64,000 nt of DNA from Rhizobium sp. SG_E_25_P2 (GTDB taxonomy: Bacteria; Pseudomonadota; Alphaproteobacteria; Rhizobiales; Rhizobiaceae). Shown here piece after piece: positions 18,148-27,658 of the stretch. Each line of letters begins with the position of its first letter. Position 1 is the stretch's first letter. Both the position numbers and the translations under genes were made by a program. The stretch lies in contig NZ_JARXVM010000004.1 of assembly GCF_029892285.1 (NCBI RefSeq), forward strand, positions 234,286 to 298,285, written 5' to 3'. The notes below the pieces were generated by a model. The model worked only from the letters and a program-made list of their open reading frames with translations, did not search any database and was not told the DNA's origin.

Positions 18148-19389
18148 ATGGACCGTCGGAAAATCGTCGTCATCCTGAAAGGCTACCCACGCCTGTCGGA
18201 GACTTTCATCGCGCAGGAACTGTTGGGCCTGGAACAGGCGGGTTTCGATTTGGCGCTTGTGGCCATGCGCCGCCCCACGGACAAGAAGCGCCATCCGGTT
18301 CATGACGAAATCCGCGCGCCGGTGGTCTATCTGCCAGAATATCTGCATGAAGAGCCTTTCAGGGTCGCAAAAGGTTTTTTCGCGAGCCTCGGCAAGCCCG
18401 GCTTTTTTAAAGCGCTCACCGCCTTTCTGCGTGACCTGCCCCGCGACATGAGCCGCAACCGCTTTCGCCGTTTTGGACAGGCTGCAGTTCTCTCCGCAGA
18501 ATGGCCCGAAGGGTTTTCCTGGCTGCATGCGCATTTCATCCATACGCCGGCTTCGGTTGCTCAGTACGCCAGTCTGATCACCGGCATTCCCTGGACCTGT
18601 TCGGCTCACGCCAAGGACATCTGGACGTCGCCGGACTGGGAGCTGAAGGACAAGCTCGCTGCGAACCGCTGGACCGTAACCTGCACGGAAAGCGGGCATG
18701 CGCATCTCAGCCAACTCGCTGGTCCGAAAGGCGAGGTGCATCTCAGCTATCACGGGCTCGATCTCGCCCGGTTCGGGCAGAACGACCTGCCGAGGCCATT
18801 GAGGGACGGCTCAGATCCGTCCGACCCGGTGCGCATCCTCAGCGTCGGCCGCGCGGTGGAAAAGAAGGGCTTCGACATCCTGATCGAGGCGCTGAGCCGC
18901 CTGCCGAAAGACCTGCATTGGCGCTTCGATCATATCGGCGATGGCGACAAGCTGACCGGCTTGAAAGCGCAGGCGGAGCGGGCTGGAATTGCGGATCGGA
19001 TGGTCTGGCGCGGTGCACTCGATCAGACCGATGTGCTCTCGGCCTACAGGACTTCCGACATTTTCGCGCTCGCCTGCCGCATTACCAGCGACGGGGACCG
19101 GGATGGATTGCCCAATGTGCTGGTGGAGGCGTCGAGCCAGGGTCTGGTCTGCGTTTCGACCTCGATATCAGGCGTGCCGGAACTGTTGTCAGACGGTGAA
19201 AATGGATTTCTGACGCCGCCCGAAGACCCACAAGCGCTCACGCTTGCGTTGGAACAGGCGATTCGCGATCCCGCCCTTCGCCATCGGCTGGGAGCGTCGG
19301 CCGAGCATAAGGTCCGCAGCCGTTTCGATTTTCATACCAGCATCACCCAGCTCTCGGCCCTGTTCGAGAGTGCGTGGAAGGCTTCTTGA
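18148..19389 (+). CDS. Glycosyltransferase family 4 protein
   Basis: 413 residues. The N-terminus KGYPRLSETFIAQELLGLEQAGFD is characteristic of colanic-acid-type GT4 enzymes. The C-terminal Rossmann domain has RILSVGRAVEKKGFDILIEAL and LVEASSQGLVCVSTSISGVPELL with the nucleotide-sugar-binding EASSQG region. Its TGA shares one base with the ATG of the next gene (TGATG). Confidence 0.9.
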   Translation: MDRRKIVVILKGYPRLSETFIAQELLGLEQAGFDLALVAMRRPTDKKRHPVHDEIRAPVVYLPEYLHEEPFRVAKGFFASLGKPGFFKALTAFLRDLPRDMSRNRFRRFGQAAVLSAEWPEGFSWLHAHFIHTPASVAQYASLITGIPWTCSAHAKDIWTSPDWELKDKLAANRWTVTCTESGHAHLSQLAGPKGEVHLSYHGLDLARFGQNDLPRPLRDGSDPSDPVRILSVGRAVEKKGFDILIEALSRLPKDLHWRFDHIGDGDKLTGLKAQAERAGIADRMVWRGALDQTDVLSAYRTSDIFALACRITSDGDRDGLPNVLVEASSQGLVCVSTSISGVPELLSDGENGFLTPPEDPQALTLALEQAIRDPALRHRLGASAEHKVRSRFDFHTSITQLSALFESAWKAS

Positions 19390-20552
19390 TGACACAGGCT
19401 ACGTTTCACGGTGACCGTCTCCGGGTGATGTTTTATGTCCAGCATCTTCTCGGCATCGGGCATCTGGCGCGCGCAAGCCGTATTGCCGGCGCGCTGGCAG
19501 CCGACGGCTTCGATGTGACCATGGTTACCGGCGGCATGCCTGTGCCAGGTTTTCCGCCATCCGAGATCCGCCATGTGGCGCTTCCGGCGATCGCCACTGG
19601 CGACAAGGGGTTTTCGGGGCTGGTCGACTCGGATGGACGCCCCGTCGACGATGATTTCAAGGCCCGACGCCGCGACGTGCTTTTGGCGGCCTTTCGCGAC
19701 TTTGCTCCGGATGTTCTGATCACCGAAGCTTTTCCATTTGGGCGACGGCAGGTGCGCTTCGAGCTTCTCCCTCTTCTTGAACACGCCTTGTCATCCTCGA
19801 AAAAGCCGCTTGTTCTCGCGTCGATACGCGATCTTCTGCAAGAGCGGTCCAAGCCAGGCGCCAATGACGAGACCGTGGCGCTTATCAACCGGTATTTCGA
19901 CGCGGTGTTGGTGCACGGCGATGCGCGGTTCGCGCGGCTGGAAGACAGTTTTCCGCTCCAGGCCGAGATCGCCGATAAGATCGTCTATACGGGTCTCGTC
20001 GCCGCTCCACCGCCCGCGCCCGCTTCCGAGATTTTCGACATCGTCGTTTCCGCAGGCGGCGGCGCGGTCGGAATGGACCTCGTCAAGGCGGCCGTGGGGG
20101 CGAGTGCGCTGCTGTCGCATGATCTACGTTGGTGTATCATTGCCGGCCCCAATCTTCCCGAGGCGGATTTTGTGGAGCTTTCGGGCCGCGCTACAGCCAA
20201 TGTCGAGGTCTTCAGGTTCCGCAAGGACTTTCCCAGTCTCTTGACCGGCGCGAAATTGTCCGTGTCCCAGGCCGGCTACAATACGGTCTGCGACGTGTTG
20301 CGCGCAGGCGTTCGCTCACTGCTCATTCCCTTCACCGCCGGAGGGGAGACCGAGCAGACCGCAAGAGCCGAGCGTCTTCATGTGCGCGGGCGCGCCCTGA
20401 TGCTGACGGAAGCCGAACTCAACGTCGACACGATGCGGGCGGCTATTGAGACTGCGCTTGCCGCGCCGCCGGGCGATTTGCCGGATCTCGATCTGGAAGG
20501 CGCGCATAAAACGGGAGCCATTCTCCGCGATCTGTTGGAAAAGCGCAGCTGA
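19389..20552 (+). CDS. Predicted glycosyltransferase, MurG-like (COG4671 type)
   Basis: 387 residues from the ATG at 19389; an in-frame GTG 15 bases upstream is less likely because the TGATG overlap couples it to the GT4 gene. The N-terminal loop VQHLLGIGHLARASRIAGAL and the C-terminal VSAGGGAVGMDL and SVSQAGYNTVCDVLRAGVRSLLIPF parallel the protein at 16877. The two are likely distant paralogues acting in one pathway. Confidence 0.82.
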   Translation: MTQATFHGDRLRVMFYVQHLLGIGHLARASRIAGALAADGFDVTMVTGGMPVPGFPPSEIRHVALPAIATGDKGFSGLVDSDGRPVDDDFKARRRDVLLAAFRDFAPDVLITEAFPFGRRQVRFELLPLLEHALSSSKKPLVLASIRDLLQERSKPGANDETVALINRYFDAVLVHGDARFARLEDSFPLQAEIADKIVYTGLVAAPPPAPASEIFDIVVSAGGGAVGMDLVKAAVGASALLSHDLRWCIIAGPNLPEADFVELSGRATANVEVFRFRKDFPSLLTGAKLSVSQAGYNTVCDVLRAGVRSLLIPFTAGGETEQTARAERLHVRGRALMLTEAELNVDTMRAAIETALAAPPGDLPDLDLEGAHKTGAILRDLLEKRS

Positions 20553-20561
20553 ATGCGGTCT

Positions 20562-21227
20562 TCACACCTCACCGATTAGCATGAACCGCGTATATTTCTT
20601 CTGCGGCAGCGATCCGGCGTACAAGACGCGGGATAGGAGGGCTTGCTCCCTGAAGGCCTCAAGCGAGGCGACGCAACTGATATGGGTCGGCTCGCTGAAA
20701 TAATCGTTCGATTGCAATAGCACCCGTGTTCCTTTGGGCAGAAGATCGAGCCAAGCCCTGAGATCGGCGATATGTTCGCAACTGGTGTTGACCACCAGGT
20801 CGGCCTTGTGATCGTGATACGGCAGGGCATACATATCTGCGGTGATGGCGCTGAACCGGTCAATCCAGGCGGCGTTCAAGGTTTGGGCCACCGCGCCGAC
20901 ATTCCCGTCGATATCGACGCTCGCGATTCTGTCGATGTCGAAGCGCGAATCATCGAAAAACATGGCCGCCAGAACGCCATACCATCCGCCGAGGATGAGG
21001 ATAGAGCCGATCTCGCCGCCGAGTGTCTCGAAAACCGCGTCCCGCGCCCACATTTTGCAGGCGACCTGCTTGTGGTTGAAGGCGACGCTGATCTCTGCCT
21101 CGGGATGACGGCTCACGACGCCTGCCAGGCCTTTCATGAGGGGGCTGCGCGTATAGGCGTTCACGCCGCGCAGCAGATCAAAAGTTGCTTCGCGCAACAG
21201 CGCGGCTTCAGACGGTGAGCTTGTCAT
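20562..21227 (-). CDS. SAM-dependent methyltransferase-like protein
   Basis: 221 residues with a Rossmann-type core: ILILGGWYGVLAAMFFDD (motif I, about 77-94), IASVDIDGNVGAVAQTLN (acidic residue that would bind the ribose of SAM) and ADLVVNTSCEHIADLRAWL (motif IV region). The substrate is unknown. It is convergent with the glycosyltransferases (nine bases apart) and divergent from the ABC exporter gene. Confidence 0.65.
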   Translation of the reverse strand: MTSSPSEAALLREATFDLLRGVNAYTRSPLMKGLAGVVSRHPEAEISVAFNHKQVACKMWARDAVFETLGGEIGSILILGGWYGVLAAMFFDDSRFDIDRIASVDIDGNVGAVAQTLNAAWIDRFSAITADMYALPYHDHKADLVVNTSCEHIADLRAWLDLLPKGTRVLLQSNDYFSEPTHISCVASLEAFREQALLSRVLYAGSLPQKKYTRFMLIGEV

Positions 21228-21537
21228 AGGGTTTGTAAATTTCGTGGTGCAAGTTGATGTTTTGCGCCTTATGAAGAGATAGCGCTACATCCAGCGCTTC
21301 GCTGGAGGCTTGGCTGGATATAATGGAGGGGCGGGGTTGAGACAAGGCGGCGACACTGGTCCGGCGTGGTGCGGACTGACGACGACGGTCCGATCTGTCC
21401 GCACTGCCGGCGAAATCCTGCCCGATGTTCGACGTGAAATGGCCGGAAATCGGCTGGCTGCGAGCAGGCGCTCCCCAGAATTCCATCTTCCTGGCTTCCC
21501 CAGCCTTTCGCTTGTCGCGGCACGATAAGGAGCATCC
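21228..21537. other. Gene-free divergent region before the ABC exporter-like gene
   Basis: 310 bases. It holds a seven-base stem TCCAGCG/CGCTGGA (21290-21306) and a TATAAT (21319-21324) without a good -35. AAGGAG precedes the ATG at 21538. Nothing else is recognised. Confidence 0.4.
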
Positions 21538-24252
21538 ATGGAAAAAGGCTTGCTCGCGTATATCTGGAACAACACCCGAAAGCAGCAGCTGTGGATTTTG
21601 CTGGTCGTCGCGGTGTCCATGGTGCCCTATTTCCTCTCTTTCGACCTGCCGAAGCAGATCGTGAACGGTCCGATCCAGGGCGACGGTTTCGAGGGCGCCG
21701 GGGCGACGCAGATGTTCATGCACATCGCTTTCGACCTGCCATACATTGGCGAAGTCACCCTGTTTCCGGGCGTTGAGCTCGACCGGATGTCGATGCTGTT
21801 CGCGCTCAGTCTTGTCTTCCTGCTCCTGGTGGTGATCAACGGGCTCTTCAAGCTCTATATCAACACCTATAAGGGTCGCCTTGGCGAGCGGCTGCTGCGC
21901 CGCATCCGCTTTGATCTTGTCGACAAAGTGCTGCGTTTTCCGCCAGGCCAGTTCAAGCGGGTCAAGGGCGCGGAAGTCGCCAGCATGATCAAGGATGAGG
22001 TGGAGCCTCTCGGTGGTTTCACCGGCGACGCCTTCGTGTCGCCCGCCATGCTCGGCGGCCAGGCCTTGACGGCGCTTGCCTTTATTCTGGTGCAGAATTT
22101 ATGGCTCGGGATCGTTGCCGCTTTCATGGTGGGCATCCAGGGCTTCATCATTCCGCGCATGCGCCGCCGGCTTCTGGTGCTGGGCCGGGAGCGGCAATTG
22201 ACCGCGCGGGAATTGTCCGGCCGCGTCAGCGAAATCTTCGACGGCATCAATACGATCCGCTCTTATGATACGTCGAACTACGAGCGGGCGGATGTCGCCG
22301 AGCGGCTGGGCAAGATCTTCAAGATCCGCTACGATCTCTACCAGTGGAAGTTCCTGGTCAAATTCATCAATAATTTCCTCGCTTCTGTAACACCCTTCCT
22401 GTTTTATTCCATCGGCGGCTATCTGGCGCTCAAAGGACAGCTCGATGTCGGCCAGCTGATTGCGGTGATCAGCGCCTACAAGGATCTGCCCGGTCCGCTG
22501 AAGGAGCTCATCGATTGGGACCAGACGCGTCAGGATGTGCAGGTTAAATATGTCCAGGTGGTCGAGCAGTTTTCCGTCGACGATATGCTGGAGCCGGAGA
22601 TCCAAAAGCTTGTCTTGAGCACCGAACCGCTATCAGACGCATCGATCGCCACCGCCAATCTTTCGCTCTCCGACGATAGCGGCGCGCAACTGCTGACGGG
22701 AGTATCGACGACCGTCCATCCCGGTGAAGCCGTGGCGTTGGTGGGCTCCGCCGCTGCTGGCGGCGAGGCTTTGGCCGAAGCTCTCGGACGAATCCTCTGG
22801 CCGACCTCAGGCCGCATTCTTTTCGGCGGCGAAGACATCCGCATCCTGCCGGAGTCTGTGACCGGTCGTCACATCACCTATGCAGGCGCTGACGCCTATA
22901 TGTTCCAGGGCACGCTGCGGGACAATCTGCTTTATGGGCTCAAGCACGCGCCACTGGCCGAAGCCGTCTATGACGACGAAGCCGCAAAGCATCGCAAATG
23001 GGCGCTCGCCGAGGCCAGGCAGGCAGGTAATCCACTCTACGACATCAATAGTGACTGGGTCGACTATCGCGCCGCCGGCGCCAGCGGTCCGGATGATCTC
23101 GCCGCGCAGGTCGCCGAAATTCTCGACACCGTGCAGTTGTCGAAGGATATTCTCGATCTTGCGATCCGCACCACGGTGGATCCGGCGCGATATCCCGATG
23201 TCGCCGAGCGCATCGTCGATATCCGCAGGGCGCTGCGTCAGGAACTTGAGCAGAACGGACTGAAGGACCTGGTCGTCTATTTCGAGCCGGACAGCTACAA
23301 CACCGAGGCGACGGTGGGCGAAAACTTGCTGTTCGGCACGGCCATCGGACCCGAAATGAATGGCCCCGCGCTCAGGAGGAACAAGTATTTCCTCTCCTTC
23401 ATGCGCAGCACCGGTCTCGACCTGACTTTCTACAAGATGGGCTTTGCGATCGCGGAGAACGCGGTTGATCTGTTCGGGGACTTGCCGCCCGATCACCCGT
23501 TCTTCCAGCAGTTGACGTTCATGAACGCCGACGAGGTGCCGGAATATCAGCAACTCCTGCAGCGCCTTCGGGGCAAGCGTTTCGAAGACGTCGCCGATGA
23601 CGATCGGGTCCAGATCCTCAGGTTGAGTTTCTTCTACATCGAGCCGCGGCATCGTTTTGGTCTCCTGACGCGCGAATTGATGGCGCGCATCGTCGAGGCG
23701 CGCCATCAATTCTATTCCGGTCTTCCGAAGGAATTGGCAGGTTCGCTCGAGAGATATGACCCCCACAAATTCATGCTGGCCGCCAATCTGATGGACAATG
23801 TCCTGGTCGGTCGCATCAGCCATCAGCATCCCGACGGCGCCGAGCGCATCCGCAAGATTCTGGCGGAACTTCTGCACTCTCTCGGGCTCTATGAACAGGT
23901 TTTGTCGATTGGGCTGGATTACAATGTCGGGGCGGGCGGCCGCAGGCTGACCATGGTGCAGCGCCAGAAGCTCAATCTCGCCCGCGCCTTGATCCGCCGA
24001 TCCACTTGCTACGTGTTGAACGCGCCTTTGGCCAGCCTGGACGGACGGCTGAAGAACCAGATCCTGCGCAATGTGCTGAAACTTTTTGACGAGCGGGGAG
24101 ACCGGCCGACCGTGATCTGGGTTCTGTCGGACACGTCGATGGCGACGTTGTTTGACCGAATTCTCGTTTTTGACCGGGGGAAACTTGTGGAGGAGGGAAC
24201 CCATGATGCGCTTATGCAGAATAACGGCGTTTTCAGGGAGCTTGTGTCATAA
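21538..24252 (+). CDS. ABC exporter-like protein with degenerate ATPase domain and large insert
   Basis: 904 residues. The N-terminal half (about 20-345) is a type I exporter membrane domain with helices near 18-34, 84-102, 168-205 and 280-300. The second half aligns by eye to an ABC ATPase, but every catalytic motif is changed: Walker A reads VGSAAAGGEAL (402-412, no lysine), the Q-loop glutamine is missing (YAGADAYMFQG), the signature is NVGAGGRRLTMVQRQ (797-810), Walker B is CYVLNAPLASLD (no acidic pair) and the switch histidine is absent (VIWVLSD). About 280 residues (468-748) are inserted before the signature. ATP hydrolysis looks impossible by the usual mechanism. It lies with glycosyltransferases and a cyclic-nucleotide-binding protein. 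Confidence 0.85.
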   Translation: MEKGLLAYIWNNTRKQQLWILLVVAVSMVPYFLSFDLPKQIVNGPIQGDGFEGAGATQMFMHIAFDLPYIGEVTLFPGVELDRMSMLFALSLVFLLLVVINGLFKLYINTYKGRLGERLLRRIRFDLVDKVLRFPPGQFKRVKGAEVASMIKDEVEPLGGFTGDAFVSPAMLGGQALTALAFILVQNLWLGIVAAFMVGIQGFIIPRMRRRLLVLGRERQLTARELSGRVSEIFDGINTIRSYDTSNYERADVAERLGKIFKIRYDLYQWKFLVKFINNFLASVTPFLFYSIGGYLALKGQLDVGQLIAVISAYKDLPGPLKELIDWDQTRQDVQVKYVQVVEQFSVDDMLEPEIQKLVLSTEPLSDASIATANLSLSDDSGAQLLTGVSTTVHPGEAVALVGSAAAGGEALAEALGRILWPTSGRILFGGEDIRILPESVTGRHITYAGADAYMFQGTLRDNLLYGLKHAPLAEAVYDDEAAKHRKWALAEARQAGNPLYDINSDWVDYRAAGASGPDDLAAQVAEILDTVQLSKDILDLAIRTTVDPARYPDVAERIVDIRRALRQELEQNGLKDLVVYFEPDSYNTEATVGENLLFGTAIGPEMNGPALRRNKYFLSFMRSTGLDLTFYKMGFAIAENAVDLFGDLPPDHPFFQQLTFMNADEVPEYQQLLQRLRGKRFEDVADDDRVQILRLSFFYIEPRHRFGLLTRELMARIVEARHQFYSGLPKELAGSLERYDPHKFMLAANLMDNVLVGRISHQHPDGAERIRKILAELLHSLGLYEQVLSIGLDYNVGAGGRRLTMVQRQKLNLARALIRRSTCYVLNAPLASLDGRLKNQILRNVLKLFDERGDRPTVIWVLSDTSMATLFDRILVFDRGKLVEEGTHDALMQNNGVFRELVS

Positions 24253-24300
24253 AAGCGTTCATGCTCTGATGCTAACCGCGCATCCGTGAAGGGAGCCATG

Positions 24301-24759
24301 ATGTTACAGGACGAAGTACAGAGTTTAAGGCAGGTGACTTTGTTTTCGCGGGTCGCGCCGTCGAAGCTGAAGCTTTTGGCCTTTGCGTCCGATAGGTTGA
24401 CTTATCGCGCCGGCGAAGAGTTGTTCCATCAGGGCGACGCGGGAGACGCTGCTTATGTGATCCTCTCGGGCCGCGCCGACATCCTGACCGATTCTCCCAA
24501 TGGAGAAATCAAGGTTGCGGAACTGGCCTACAACACCATCGTCGGCGAAATCGCAATTTTGTGCGACATTACTCGCACCGCGACCGTGCGCGCCTCCGCG
24601 CCCATGGAGGCATTGCGTATCCGCAAGGATGTGTTCCTGAAATTGATCGCGGACTATCCCGATATGGCCATCGAAATCATGCGCGTGCTGGCGGATCGTC
24701 TCAACAGGACGACGACGGAGCTGACGGAGGCGCGCAGCCAGATCAAAAGCGTTCATTAA
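24301..24759 (+). CDS. Cyclic-nucleotide-binding domain protein
   Basis: About 152 residues, a single CAP-type cNMP domain (about 10-130) without a DNA-binding domain: LTYRAGEELFHQGDAGDAAYVILSGRADIL, then the phosphate-binding cassette region VGEIAILCDITRTATVRA. The cassette has GEIAIL and the RTAT pattern, compatible with cNMP binding. ATG 24301 is chosen for its spacing from AAGGGAG; ATG 24298 and GTG 24286 are alternatives. It starts 48 bases after the ABC gene and may regulate it. Confidence 0.85.
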   Translation: MLQDEVQSLRQVTLFSRVAPSKLKLLAFASDRLTYRAGEELFHQGDAGDAAYVILSGRADILTDSPNGEIKVAELAYNTIVGEIAILCDITRTATVRASAPMEALRIRKDVFLKLIADYPDMAIEIMRVLADRLNRTTTELTEARSQIKSVH

Positions 24760-24864
24760 CCGCATGAGATTATCGTAAGGCGGGCGGAACAACATGATCT
24801 ATGCTCGCATTCGCCAATTTTATGCGCTAGCCTCCCCGGAACTGGGAAAAGGGAATGCTTACGA

Positions 24865-25770
24865 ATGGCAATAGCGAATTTCGTCGGCAGAAAACTGGAT
24901 TGTCGGCCGGGCGGCGACCTGGATGATTTTCGGCGCGGAGCGGCGGACACCAAGTTCAGACTGCGCGCCTGGGGCGTTCGCGGCAGCCTGCCTGTATCGG
25001 GGCCGGAATTCCAGCACTATGGCGGCAACACGATCTGCATCGAACTGCAATGCGGTGACCACCGACTAATCTTTGACGCCGGCTCTGGAATCCTGCCCGC
25101 AGGCAAAGCCCTTCTCGCCGAAGGCGCGGCCGAATGTCATCTGTTTTTCAGCCATTGCCATTATGACCATATCATCGGTCTTCCATATTTTTCTCCGATC
25201 TATGATCCTCGTTCCTCGGTGACCGTGTGGTCGGGACATAGCTGCGGGAAAATGACCACCCGTGACATGATCACGGAATTCATTCGACCGCCATGGTTCC
25301 CAATCGAGGCGAAGGCTTGCCGCGCCACTCTTAACTGTCGTGATTTCTTGCCGCATGACGTCCTGCAGCCCTATCCGGGCGTCACGATTCGCACCGCCAT
25401 GCTCAATCATCCAGGCGGCTCGATCGGCTATCGCGTGGAATGGCACGGTCGGGTGGTGGCCATCATCACCGACACCGAGCATGTGCCAGGCGTTCTCGAT
25501 CCCGAGGTCTTGGCGCTGATAGAGGGCGCGGATCTCTTCCTGTATGACACCAGCTATACCGACGAGGAAATGCCGACTTATGTCGGTTATGGTCATTCTT
25601 CGTGGCAGCATGGCATACGGTTGGCGCGCGCCGCCGGCGCCGAGCGTGTCGGCTTCATCCATCATTCGCCGCTGCGCACCGACAAGGCGCTAAGGGCAAT
25701 CGATCATATGGCGGCGGAGAACTTCCAGGGCGCGTTTTCAGTCTGGGAAGGACAGGTCATCGACGTCTAA
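24865..25770 (+). CDS. Metallo-beta-lactamase-fold hydrolase
   Basis: 301 residues. After about 30 variable residues the fold begins with RLRAWGVRGSLPVSG. Metal ligands are seen in FFSHCHYDHIIGLPYF (HxHxDH), AMLNHPGGSIGYRVE, IITDTEH (bridging aspartate) and GFIHHSPL. The RxWGVRGS start and GNT segment resemble MBL enzymes of the cyclic phosphodiesterase/ribonuclease Z neighbourhood. Next to a cNMP-binding protein, hydrolysis of a cyclic nucleotide is a possibility, but only by context. Confidence 0.82.
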   Translation: MAIANFVGRKLDCRPGGDLDDFRRGAADTKFRLRAWGVRGSLPVSGPEFQHYGGNTICIELQCGDHRLIFDAGSGILPAGKALLAEGAAECHLFFSHCHYDHIIGLPYFSPIYDPRSSVTVWSGHSCGKMTTRDMITEFIRPPWFPIEAKACRATLNCRDFLPHDVLQPYPGVTIRTAMLNHPGGSIGYRVEWHGRVVAIITDTEHVPGVLDPEVLALIEGADLFLYDTSYTDEEMPTYVGYGHSSWQHGIRLARAAGAERVGFIHHSPLRTDKALRAIDHMAAENFQGAFSVWEGQVIDV

Positions 25771-25782
25771 GGCGTCTGGCGT

Positions 25783-26511
25783 CTATTGAGCCAGCGGATC
25801 GACCCAAGCCGCGCCGGGGTGCTTTTCAACGGTCTCGATCAACCGGGCCAGAAAGGTCCAAGCCTTTTCGTCGTGCACGAGATGGTGGGTCAGGAAGCCC
25901 ATCTCCCCTTTGCCCTCGCGTAATGTTTGCAGCCGCGCGACGATTTCCGCCAATAGCGGCGCGTCATCGCGTCCACCTCGCGTCCCATGCCAGTCCATCA
26001 GATCGACATGGGTATTGATGAGCCGGATCGGCGCGTCCTTTTCTCGACCAAAAACGCTGAGCGACGAAAAGCCGATTGTGGAGAGTTCCGCGACGAGTTC
26101 GCCTGATATGCGGTTCCAGGGCGGCACGAGCATCGTCACCGCTCGATCAGGATAAAGAGCGCGCAATTTGTCGAGGCCTGCCGCAAGTTCGCTCAGCACA
26201 TCCCGCTGCGGTCGGTGTAACCCTAATTCCTGCTTTTTCTCGCCTTTTCCCGCGTAGTTGCGGTGCGACCAACCGTGGACGGCGACCGAAAGGCTGGTTG
26301 TTGCCGCCAGTCGCGTCGCGAGCGCGTCGCCGGTGTGTTCGGGAATCACGGCGAGCGTGGCGGGGATGCCTCCATTCGCCGTCAAGCTGATCAGCCGTTC
26401 CAACGCAGGGCTCGGCTCAACGGCGTCGTCGTCCCTGATCCAGAACGGCGCCATGCGACCCGTATCGGCCCAGATCGAGAGTTCGTCGTTCAGCGCGGTC
26501 CAGGAGCTCAT
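25783..26511 (-). CDS. Polysaccharide deacetylase-like protein
   Basis: 242 residues with a NodB-like barrel: FWIRDDDAVEPSPALERL (DD metal motif), IPATLAVIPEH, SVAVHGWSHRNYA (HxxxH metal motif) and a late GFLTHHLVHDE. No signal peptide, so it would act in the cytoplasm, perhaps on a precursor glycan. It starts three bases after the stop of the GT4 gene and forms an operon with it. Confidence 0.8.
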   Translation of the reverse strand: MSSWTALNDELSIWADTGRMAPFWIRDDDAVEPSPALERLISLTANGGIPATLAVIPEHTGDALATRLAATTSLSVAVHGWSHRNYAGKGEKKQELGLHRPQRDVLSELAAGLDKLRALYPDRAVTMLVPPWNRISGELVAELSTIGFSSLSVFGREKDAPIRLINTHVDLMDWHGTRGGRDDAPLLAEIVARLQTLREGKGEMGFLTHHLVHDEKAWTFLARLIETVEKHPGAAWVDPLAQ

Positions 26512-26514
26512 CGG

Positions 26515-27606
26515 TCAGGCCTTGCAAACATGGGTTTCGAGAATACGCCCGAGGCGCGCGCAGGCGGTTTCGAAGGAACGCTCTTCTCGGGCAAAGCGCG
26601 CGGCTCCATTCGCCAGGGCCATGCGTTTCGTCTCGTCGGTCAACAGCAGGCGGATCGCTGAAGCATAGGAGCGGAGATCGCCCGGTTCCGTCAATAGGCC
26701 GGTCTGGTTGCCGATCACCACCTCCGGCACGCCCCCGTCATTCTGCGCGACCACCGGCAGGCCGGCCGCCTGAGCTTCGAGATAGGTGAGGCCATAGGCC
26801 TCCCGGCAGCCAGGCCACAGGAAAATGGAGGCGCGCGCCATCATCTCCGCCAGATCTTCACGGCTCTTCAAGCCGTGGAACACGACGCGCCCCGGCGGGA
26901 ATGGTGCAAACGTATCTTCGATGACGTGGCGCATCGGGCCATCGCCGACCACGTCGAGCCGCCAGTCGAGATCGCCGAGCTGGTGAAGCGCTGCGGCCAG
27001 CATCAGATAGCTTTCCAGCTTGTTGCCATCGCGCATCATCGCTGCGGTGAGCAGCCGCCCGCGCTCCGGCGTCTTCGTGACTACAAGGGGAGGCCTCGGA
27101 TCGAGAAAGGGAGGCAGCATTGCGGTTACGGCGGCGGGAGAGATATTGGTCAATCCCTGCCGGTCACGGCTGGTAAAGCAGATATTGACGGCGGCAAGAT
27201 CCACTCCGTCTCGCGCCAGTGTCTGGCTAGCCGCCCAGATCCCGATATTTCGGCGCGCCGAATAGGAGCTTTCCGCCGTCACATAGGGCATGCCGAACTC
27301 CTGGCAAAGGAATGGGCCGAGCATGTCGGGCGATTTGTAATAGGGGTGATAGCAGAAGAAGAGATCAGGTGGCCCGCTCTCGCGCCATATTTCGGCCAGA
27401 CGATCGCGTTCCGCAGACGCCCTTTGGAGGAGATCGGCATAGGTTTCGGCGTCCGGTTCTTTCAGATAGGCGCGCAGCGGGGACGCGACTGAGACTCGAT
27501 GGCCGAGTTTTTCCAGCGCCGTCAGCAAAAGTTGCGCCATCAACCTGTCGCCCGAGGGGACAGGATGGTCGACAGGCTTAAGCGGCGCATAGAAGGCAAT
27601 CTTCAT
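26515..27606 (-). CDS. Glycosyltransferase family 4 protein
   Basis: 363 residues, GT-B fold. The N-terminus MKIAFYAPLKPVDHPVPSG and the C-terminal ASIFLWPGCREAYGLTYLEAQAAGLPVVAQNDGGVPEVV show the EX7E nucleotide-sugar site (E in REAYGLTYLE). First gene of a two-gene operon with the deacetylase, convergent with the MBL gene. Confidence 0.9.
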   Translation of the reverse strand: MKIAFYAPLKPVDHPVPSGDRLMAQLLLTALEKLGHRVSVASPLRAYLKEPDAETYADLLQRASAERDRLAEIWRESGPPDLFFCYHPYYKSPDMLGPFLCQEFGMPYVTAESSYSARRNIGIWAASQTLARDGVDLAAVNICFTSRDRQGLTNISPAAVTAMLPPFLDPRPPLVVTKTPERGRLLTAAMMRDGNKLESYLMLAAALHQLGDLDWRLDVVGDGPMRHVIEDTFAPFPPGRVVFHGLKSREDLAEMMARASIFLWPGCREAYGLTYLEAQAAGLPVVAQNDGGVPEVVIGNQTGLLTEPGDLRSYASAIRLLLTDETKRMALANGAARFAREERSFETACARLGRILETHVCKA

Positions 27607-27658
27607 GTTCTCAGGATCTAGGTCCCGTCCGGCTGGGCGTCAAGCGCGGCCGTGTGCT

